A DNA stretch of 19,297 bases from an uncultured Alphaproteobacteria bacterium (GTDB lineage: Bacteria > Pseudomonadota > Alphaproteobacteria > Rickettsiales > UBA1997): NCBI GenBank assembly GCA_903898475.1, contig CAIUFU010000262.1, positions 1 through 19,297 on the forward strand, written 5' to 3'. Below, in pieces: positions 14,101-19,297 of this stretch. The notes beneath the pieces were generated by a model. That model was not told the DNA's origin and did not search any database. It worked only from the letters and a program-made list of their open reading frames with translations. Position 1 is the stretch's first letter. The number at the start of each line of letters is the position of its first letter. The position numbers and the translations under genes were made by a program.

Positions 14101-16148
14101 ATGTCTCTCAAATTAAAGCTGGAGGTAATAAGTTATCTAGAGTCACAACCACTTTAGAAAGAAATCAGCAACTTGCCGAAGCTAAAGCTGAAGAAGTTCA
14201 CCAAGAAAAAATAAGACAAGAAGAACTAAGGAAATCTCAGAAGCTTGAAGAAGCTAAAAGAGATGAAAAATTATCTAGAGTCAGAACTTCTTTGGAAAGA
14301 AATCAGCAACTTGCAAAATTTTATGAGATTATTGAAAGGGTTAAAAGCAAAGATCCCAAATTAACCTCTATCTCTTTACCCAAGATAGAAATTGGAGACC
14401 TTGAAGTTGCCACCTTAGCAGAAGCTTTAAGAGGTAATGAATTCGTATCTCAACTTTCTCTTTACAGCAATAACATTGGAAACTCTGGGGCACAGGCTTT
14501 AGCAGAAGTTTTAAAAATTAATAAGAGCCTAAAAGACATCTGTATATTCTCTAATAAAATAGGAGAAGCCGGAGCAAGAGCTTTTGTAGAAACTTTAGAG
14601 ACAAATCACACTTTGCTCGAATTAGATCTACGCTATAATCAAATTCCCGACGGAGATGAGAATTTAGCCAGAATCAAAACCGCCTTAGAAAGAAATAGAC
14701 GACCTCAATTTTATGAAATTCTTGAAAGAGTTAAAAACAACGATCCAACATTAACCTCTATTTATTTACCAGAAATGGGAATTGGAGACCCTGAAGTTAC
14801 AAGCTTAGCAAAAGCTTTGAAAGATAATGAATTCGTATCTCAACTTTCTCTTCGCAGCAATAACATTGAATACTCTGGTGCACAGGCTTTAGCAGAAGTT
14901 TTAAAAATTAATAAGAGCCTAAAAAAGGTCGATCTTTGGTCCAATAAAATAGGAGAAGCCGGAGCAAGAGCTTTTGTAGAAACTTTAGAGACAAATCACA
15001 CTTTGCTCGAATTAGATCTTAGATGGAACGAAATTCCAGCCGAAGATGAAAATTTAGCCAGAATCCAAACCATCTTAGAAAGAAATAAACCACTTGCAGA
15101 AGCTAGAGCCGAGGAAGATCGCCGAGAAAAGATAAGACAAGAAGAACTAAGAAGAACTCAAAAGCTTGAAGAATCAAAGATTTTAGAAAGGCAAAAAGAA
15201 GAATTAAAACAAAAAGAAATCACGCAAAGAAAACTTGAGGAAGAAGCCAGAATTAAAATCGAGCAAGAGAGATTACAAAGCCAAAAAAAATTGGATGATC
15301 TGAGAATCAAAGAAGAACAGTTAAGAACACAAAGAAGATTGGAAGAACAAACTAAGCTTGCTCAAGAGCCTGTAAGACTGCGACAACAAGGAAATAAACT
15401 TGTTGTCGATTCATCCGCTTTAACAACCGATCGTCCGAAAGTAGAAAGAATCATCCCTCGCCCTTCAACTGCGCACGCCAAATCTGGCATTACAACTCCT
15501 GCTATTCCTCACAAAGAAGCTGAGGCGAAAATCTTTGCCGCGGCAAAAGCCGGCGATATTCAATTACTGCAAGAATCTCTCGCGTCTGCTGATGCAGTTA
15601 ATATGAGAAATGAGGACGGCAAATCTCCTCTTCACATCGCAGTCAAACATAACAAGAAAGATGCTTGTGTTTTTTTACTTAGTCATAGCGCAGAAATTAG
15701 TGCCAAAGATACTGCCGGTAACACCGCACTGCATCTTGCCGGACATTACGGATATAAAAAAATTTGTAAGTTATTAATTGATCGTGAAGCCCACATTAAT
15801 GAGAGAAATAGTAAGCTTGAAACTCCTCTGCATATGGCTGCGAGAAACGCTAATAAAGAAATTTGCGAATTATTTCTTGCTCATGGCGCTGATATTTTTG
15901 CCCGAGATAAAAAAGACAGAATTGCTATTGAAGTGATTGGAAATGCTGGGGGACTTACTGAAATTGCTAAGCAAGAAACTAGAGCTTTTTTAAGCAGTAA
16001 AATGGAAGAGATCAGGATGTTAAAACCTGCAGCTACCAATGATATTCCAAACACAACTGTAGCTCCTGTCAGAATTACAGAAGCTACCCGCCCAAGATTT
16101 TCTGCAACTTTGCGCTCTAAAGTTTTGGATCAACGTGGCAATGGATAG
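11175..16148 (+). CDS. Multidomain ankyrin / leucine-rich-repeat / coiled-coil protein, candidate secreted effector
   Basis: A 1657-residue protein without signal peptide or membrane segment. Domain order: about eleven ankyrin repeats (54-416); a charged coiled coil (about 416-665, rich in Arg, Glu, Gln); two to three ankyrin repeats (about 680-785, with TPLHIAAKEGRKEICEWLI); a first ribonuclease-inhibitor-type LRR block (about 795-920); a linker with repeated LERNxQLA motifs; two near-identical LRR blocks (about 1049-1305); a second coiled coil (about 1305-1405); a Pro/Thr-rich spacer; and three C-terminal ankyrin repeats (about 1449-1590). LRRs have the form LxLxxNxIxxxGAxALAExL. Ankyrin and RI-type LRR domains mediate protein binding and resemble eukaryotic proteins; in intracellular bacteria such proteins are often type IV effectors. 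No enzymatic motif was found. Translocation through the neighbouring VirB6-containing system is inference. The final residues are basic (RFSATLRSKVLDQRGNG), as in some type IV signals. Confidence 0.88.
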   Translation: MKSLKTPLHYQKMSASDLNAELIKSITNQASTSTIQLILDCGANVHHKDLEGATALHWAAQKGSSETCQLLLQRGARVSETSKKGATPLILAAATGSLEVCALLISHRAEINISTHDRRTPLSAAAELGHANLCNLLLGGGANIEDKDRENATALHWAVQKGHLKTCELLLKRGARVNEKTKQGSTPLLLAAATGSLEICQLLLSHRAEVDICSNEGRTALSGAAELGHNDICDLLLRNGANIDYPDKNNVTALHWTAQKGHLKTCELLLKRGATVDKKTERGATPLLVATYEGFLEICKLLLSHGAAIDACNCQGHTPLSVAATQGHTDICDLLLKRGANIHYRTPAGITPLHFTTLYGSKKTCEFLLERGARINEKSNAGDTALLMASKLGHAELCETLIAAGADLNADNPPALEQTQTYLAQLKSDFQIIPNEEILSKRRAARKIEELQTVINLLGSKQLEYELRQRQAAEEYYQREEQRKRQESDALHSKIRALDRELISLNREADDLHSEAQNLGRNSVSREIDSLNQQMSAAITSGEKIAREYRYYQENPRETDEIDRDVRANDREIEQIRRELRQNTSWQQDVDGKIEAISSLRAQKIDQIREVEKLKEIAEAALIRLAEEERIAQERRDAEKEQDRRRRDEDSERKKDREKEIQQHLQRVSPAIRNRDAATIIKAINIGAINGENASLFLGMAVSHGYKEICELLVSCGAKINGKDENGNTPLHIAAKEGRKEICEWLIGLGAKINAINNDGQTAFNEATKAGRAQICRFFIDQELRIENEARRNRPAKITEILERVRNDGVSIFYLEDENAGNDVAKDLAEALQRNNRTHLVLLSNNIISDSGAKALAEVLKTNPVIKKINLCNNQIGSDGIKAFAEALETNRTLLELDLGNNPIPAGDKNLARIKTTLERNKQLAGPHYAEEERLRLKLKENLSQFFESSKFLSNPNYLEESNAKLSAEVLEFSKDVSQIKAGGNKLSRVTTTLERNQQLAEAKAEEVHQEKIRQEELRKSQKLEEAKRDEKLSRVRTSLERNQQLAKFYEIIERVKSKDPKLTSISLPKIEIGDLEVATLAEALRGNEFVSQLSLYSNNIGNSGAQALAEVLKINKSLKDICIFSNKIGEAGARAFVETLETNHTLLELDLRYNQIPDGDENLARIKTALERNRRPQFYEILERVKNNDPTLTSIYLPEMGIGDPEVTSLAKALKDNEFVSQLSLRSNNIEYSGAQALAEVLKINKSLKKVDLWSNKIGEAGARAFVETLETNHTLLELDLRWNEIPAEDENLARIQTILERNKPLAEARAEEDRREKIRQEELRRTQKLEESKILERQKEELKQKEITQRKLEEEARIKIEQERLQSQKKLDDLRIKEEQLRTQRRLEEQTKLAQEPVRLRQQGNKLVVDSSALTTDRPKVERIIPRPSTAHAKSGITTPAIPHKEAEAKIFAAAKAGDIQLLQESLASADAVNMRNEDGKSPLHIAVKHNKKDACVFLLSHSAEISAKDTAGNTALHLAGHYGYKKICKLLIDREAHINERNSKLETPLHMAARNANKEICELFLAHGADIFARDKKDRIAIEVIGNAGGLTEIAKQETRAFLSSKMEEIRMLKPAATNDIPNTTVAPVRITEATRPRFSATLRSKVLDQRGNG
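11334..12420 (+). repeat. Ankyrin array with 297-bp (99-residue) higher-order period
   Basis: Ankyrin repeats of 33 residues are arranged in triplets. Each triplet begins with a TALHW-type repeat, continues with TPLxxAAxxGSLEIC and ends with T(A/P)LSxAAxxGHxDIC. Triplets start at exactly 297-base spacing: 11334, 11631 and 11928; a fourth, shorter copy begins at 12225. DNA similarity between equivalent repeats (for example GGACATCTAAAAACCTG in the second and third copies) exceeds that between adjacent repeats, which indicates duplication of whole triplets. Confidence 0.9.
13569..13950 (+). repeat. First LRR block (copy A) of the ankyrin/LRR gene
   Basis: Encodes EILERVRNDG, two to three RI-type LRRs and the ending LELDLGNNPIPAGDKNLARI followed by LERNKQLAG. 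It has the same layout as the two later blocks but is more diverged, and is set apart from them by about 370 bases of helical linker. The best-conserved DNA is the stretch encoding LLELDL near 13855. Confidence 0.8.
14321..15090 (+). repeat. Tandem 390-bp LRR blocks (copies B and C)
   Basis: Copy B starts at 14321 and copy C at 14711, exactly 390 bases (130 codons) apart. Both encode FYEI(I/L)ERVK, then LRRs, then LLELDLR and LERN. Long DNA stretches are identical, for example the segment encoding GARAFVETLETNHTLLELDL, while short parts differ, notably where B encodes KDICIFSNK and C encodes KKVDLWSNK. This indicates a recent in-frame tandem duplication with later change at LRR positions. Confidence 0.92.
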
Positions 16149-16210
16149 TCGAAATAATCTCAATTAAATCTTAGTTAAAAAAACACACCACAACACCGAT
16201 CTTCTAACCC

Positions 16211-17979
16211 ATGAAAAAACCAATCACCCTACTATTTTTGGTGCTTGCTCCACTTAGCGCCTATGCTGCGTCCGAGCAAGACCAACTCTTTCAATTACAA
16301 AAGCAATTTGAGCAAGATCAGGCGCGGCAGAAAGAGTTGGAAGATATTTGGCAAGAGCAGAAAAAAATTGAAGCAGAAGAGCTAGAATCGCAGAAAAAAG
16401 AGGACGAAGAAACTGCGCAAAATATTAATTCAGGGCGTTGTTTTTTGGTGAAGCAAATCAGTTTTTCAGCCAACAAAATCATTTCGAAATTTCGTGAAAA
16501 AACTTTGACCAAAAATTATTTGGAAAAATGTTTGACGCTTGGGAAAATTTCCGAACTTAACCAAAATATTTCCAATTATTTAGTTGAAAGCGGATACGCC
16601 ACATCTAGCTCAGCAGTGTCGGCGCAAAATCTTGAAAGTGGGGTTTTAAAAATCGAAATTACTGAATCTACGCTCGAAAAAATCGTTTTTAATGAAGAAA
16701 GATTTTCTGACAAAACGCAAAAATTTACTGCTTTTGGCCTCACAAAAGAAAATGAAATTCTTAATCTAGAAAAAATTGAACAGGGTTTAGACCAGATAAA
16801 TCGCCTCTCCTCGAACAATGCTGTAATAAAAATTATTCCCAGCGAGCAAAAAAATTCTTCAATAATTTCACTTGAAAATCACCCGCATAATTCTTCAAAC
16901 GTCAATTTGGTTTTCGACAATTACGGCAGCAGCCTAACGGGCTCAAGGCGCGAGACTGTCAGTTTTTCGCAGGATAATCTTTTTCACCTCAACGACAATT
17001 TAAGCCTCAGCCGCACCGCCAATGATCTTGATGCCAATCGCAAAGACGCTGGCAGCAATTCATTTTCTTCCAGTTTTTGCGTGCCCTTTACTTGGTACAA
17101 CCTGACTTTGAGCTACTCCAAAAGCTCTTATTTTCTGCATGTTGGCGACATTACGCCCTCCAAAAGTCACGGCGAAACTTCTACAAAATCAATCGCGCTG
17201 GACGCCACTTAAGTCAGCGCTACAATCAAAGTTTTACCAATGATGCCAAAGATCAAGCCTCTAGCCGCAAGGCATCAGTCGCCTCTTTTGGAATTTCTGC
17301 AACTTTTTTCTTCAATAATTCTTCGCTGTTTTTGAAGCCCAGTTTGGTCAAATCTTTAAATATTTTTGACGCTAAAAAAGACTCCGCCTCGCTCGATCGC
17401 AGCGCCGCCCACGCTGAATTTCGCCTGTTAAAATTTTACGGCAATTACTCACACCGCTTTGCCCTAGCCCAAACTCCAATCAATTACGGCCTAACTTTCG
17501 ACAGCCAATTTTCTAACAAAACTCTTTACGGCAATGACCGCTTTTCTGTTGGCGGCGTTTACTCGGTGCGCGGTTTTAGTGATGGCTCGGTGTCTTTTGA
17601 TTCGGGCTACAGCATTAAAAACGAGATCAACATCAATTTGGGCCGCGCCATTTTGCCTTATTTAAACCAAGAAAAAATCTCGCCATTTTTGGGTCAGTTA
17701 AATCGCTTTTACGCGGCACCTTTTTACGATTACGGCTTTAGCAGTGCCAATGAGCAAAAGGCGACAGTATTTGCCACCAGCGACGGCCTGGCAATTTCAC
17801 GCGGCCAAAAACAACGTGGTCGACTTTCTGGCGCGGGATTAAAACTTGGTTTCAATCACCAATATTTCAATGCGACTTTGACCTTTGCTAACAGCCTCTC
17901 TAAGTCGCAACATCTGCTGCAAAATCATGGCGAAAATAGCGCGATTTATTTTAACGTGGCGTCGAATTTTGGGTTTTGA
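16211..17979 (+). pseudogene. Two-partner-secretion transporter (TpsB; ShlB/FhaC/HecB family), frameshifted
   Basis: TpsB proteins are outer-membrane barrels that export a large TpsA exoprotein. The first frame (16211-17212) gives a signal peptide ending near AYA (residue 19), a Gln/Glu-rich helix, a POTRA domain with Cys77 and Cys107, a second POTRA-like region to about residue 220, and the first barrel strands. It stops at TAA 17210-17212. The barrel continues in the next frame to 17979 with no further stop, including the conserved VRGF motif (17566-17577) and a C-terminal Phe. Adding one base after 17211 would join the parts as DAT-Y-SQRYNQSF and give about 589 residues, normal for the family. 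I see no standard slippery heptamer, so a deletion or a sequencing error is likelier than programmed frameshifting. No TpsA gene is in the window. It follows the ankyrin/LRR gene by 62 bases. Confidence 0.82.
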
Positions 17980-17995
17980 TTTTCACCCACCCTTA

Positions 17996-18070
17996 ATGTC
18001 ACCCTGAGCCTGTCGAAGGGTGATTCTGGGCACGAGCTTGAATCACCCTTCGATAGGCTCAGGGTGACAT
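17996..18070. repeat. 75-bp palindromic element with 31-bp arms
   Basis: Left arm 17996-18026 and right arm 18040-18070 are reverse complements over 31 bases with a single difference (left TGTCG against right CGATA), which in plus-strand RNA is still a G-U pair. The loop is 13 bases. Each arm also carries its own short inverted repeat, CACCCT/AGGGTG. It has no T-run after it, so it is more likely a dispersed repeat than a terminator. The core CCTGAGCCTGTCGAAGGG is, from memory, a motif common in bacterial intergenic repeats. Confidence 0.88.
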
Positions 18071-18183
18071 CGATGGTTGGTGAAGGGATAATTCACCAAA
18101 CTCCCAAATAAAAAGTTGAATTTAACCACTCCCTTCCTAAGTTCTCGCCACCTCAAACCTCCCAACAAAATCTCTAAAAAAAT

Positions 18184-19290
18184 ATGCAATTTGAAGTCGC
18201 AAAGCAGTTATTGCTGAAGGCCATTTCCAACGTTAATGGCGCAGTTGAAAAGAAAAAAACCATTCCAGTTTTACAAAATATCAAAATCGAAGTTCGTGAC
18301 GACAAGGTAGTTTTACTTGCCACCGACATGGATATTTTAGTGACCTCAACTTTTGAGTCTGACATGAAAAAGTCAGGCACCACAACGGTTCCGGCTCAAA
18401 TGTTTTTTGACATTGTGCGCAAAATTCCCGATGGCTCAAACATCATGATTTCGCAAGAAAGCCCGTCAATTTTGCAGATCAAATCTGGCAAATCAAAATA
18501 CAGCCTGCCTTGTATTGACGCTTCAGAATTTCCAAATTTATCCGAAGGTGAATTGGGCGAAGAAATGGAAATCGATGCCGAAAAATTGGCCAAAATGATC
18601 GATAAAACCCGCTTCGCAATTTCTAACGACGAAACTCGCTATTACCTAAACGGCTTGTTCTTACAGGGTTTGCAAAAAGATTCTGGTTTTGAACTACGCA
18701 CCGTTGCAACTGACGGCCACAGATTGGGTTTGTCATTCTTGGTTGCAGAAAATTTGAAAAATCCTTTCGGCGTAATTTTGCCAAAGAAATCAGTTGCTGA
18801 AATCCGCCGCATCATTGACGGCAGCAAGATGGTTAAGATTTCGGTTTCTCGCGTTAAAATCAAAATCACAACCGACACTACCACGATTGTTTCGAAATTA
18901 ATCGATGGTGAATTTCCTGATTACGACAAAGTTTTGCCAAAAAATAACACACAAATTGCTGTGATTAATCGCCGCAATTTCTTCGACTGCGTTGACCGCG
19001 TTTCAACAGTTGCCACCGACAAACACAGATCAATCAAAGTGGTGGTAGAAAAAGGTAAAATGAATCTGCAAGTTAACACCAATGACGGTTCTTTTGCTTA
19101 CGAAGAATTGGACGTTAATTATTCTGGCGATCGCATCGAAACCGGTTTTAACTCGCGTTACCTTTTAGATATTATCGGCCAAATCGACAAAGAAGAATTG
19201 CTCATGCGCTTTAAAGATGGCGGCTCTCCGGCCTTGATTGAAGCGAAAGATATGAATTCGGTTTTTGTGATAATGCCGGTTAGGATCTAA
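18184..19290 (+). CDS. dnaN: DNA polymerase III subunit beta (sliding clamp)
   Basis: A 368-residue clamp subunit, close to the 366 of E. coli; three similar domains of about 120 residues form a dimeric ring that holds the replicative polymerase on DNA. Family marks are MQFEVAKQLLLKAISNVNG at the start, ETRYYLNGLFL and ATDGHRLG in the middle domain, LPKKSVAEIRR, DGEFPDYDKVLP, and the terminal FVIMPVRI that lines the hydrophobic pocket for partner proteins. It is complete. The start is fixed by homology; no Shine-Dalgarno is present, and 18148-18183 has no G. Neither dnaA nor recF is seen beside it: the upstream neighbour is the broken TpsB gene, and only seven bases remain downstream. Confidence 0.98.
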   Translation: MQFEVAKQLLLKAISNVNGAVEKKKTIPVLQNIKIEVRDDKVVLLATDMDILVTSTFESDMKKSGTTTVPAQMFFDIVRKIPDGSNIMISQESPSILQIKSGKSKYSLPCIDASEFPNLSEGELGEEMEIDAEKLAKMIDKTRFAISNDETRYYLNGLFLQGLQKDSGFELRTVATDGHRLGLSFLVAENLKNPFGVILPKKSVAEIRRIIDGSKMVKISVSRVKIKITTDTTTIVSKLIDGEFPDYDKVLPKNNTQIAVINRRNFFDCVDRVSTVATDKHRSIKVVVEKGKMNLQVNTNDGSFAYEELDVNYSGDRIETGFNSRYLLDIIGQIDKEELLMRFKDGGSPALIEAKDMNSVFVIMPVRI

Positions 19291-19297
19291 CTCTGCA

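Noticed and set aside
17077..17212. Programmed -1 frameshifting in the TpsB gene
   Set aside because: No X-XXY-YYZ slippery heptamer in phase and no clear downstream pseudoknot; a one-base loss at about 17211 restores family sequence.
18184..19290. Replication origin next to dnaN
   Set aside because: No dnaA, recF or cluster of DnaA boxes flanks dnaN here; the only box-like pair is 13 kb away.

Overview
The window is AT-rich bacterial DNA with densely packed genes and encodes about eleven protein genes, one tRNA and several families of palindromic intergenic repeats. The mixture suggests an alphaproteobacterium, probably host-associated and possibly Rickettsiales-like: a very long VirB6/TrbL-type secretion protein, a large ankyrin/leucine-rich-repeat protein, a cold-shock protein, an aroK-aroB pair, a YajG-type lipoprotein and dnaN. 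The lineage is an inference, because no rRNA or phylogenetic marker search was possible.

Layout. Bases 1-160 carry a hairpin and a tRNA-3'-end-like relic but no convincing gene. A YffB-type ArsC-family protein (minus strand) and a class I methyltransferase (plus strand) diverge from about 518-591. A YajG-like lipoprotein (plus) converges on cspA (minus) across a strong bidirectional terminator. A Bax-inhibitor-1 family membrane protein (minus) diverges from the overlapping aroK-aroB pair (plus), which makes the last kinase of the first half and the second enzyme of the shikimate pathway. A small-heat-shock-like protein with an N-terminal membrane anchor follows. A 102-bp palindromic element and tRNA-Leu(UAA) come next.

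From 6037 to 17979 there is an accessory-looking block on the plus strand: a 1682-residue VirB6-like lipoprotein/membrane protein, a 1657-residue protein built from ankyrin repeats, coiled coils and ribonuclease-inhibitor-type LRRs, and a two-partner-secretion transporter (TpsB/ShlB/FhaC type) broken by a single frameshift with no TpsA partner in view. The block is bounded on the left by the tRNA gene and on the right by another palindromic repeat followed by intact dnaN. The reading I favour, as inference, is a surface/secretion cassette: a type IV secretion component next to a likely effector made of eukaryote-like repeats.

Two window-wide patterns stand out. Most starts lack a Shine-Dalgarno sequence and instead follow 20-36 bases with no G at all; only cspA and the Bax-inhibitor gene have purine-rich sites. 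The intergenic spaces hold at least four sequence-unrelated palindromic repeats, two of which share the same nested hairpin-in-hairpin design.
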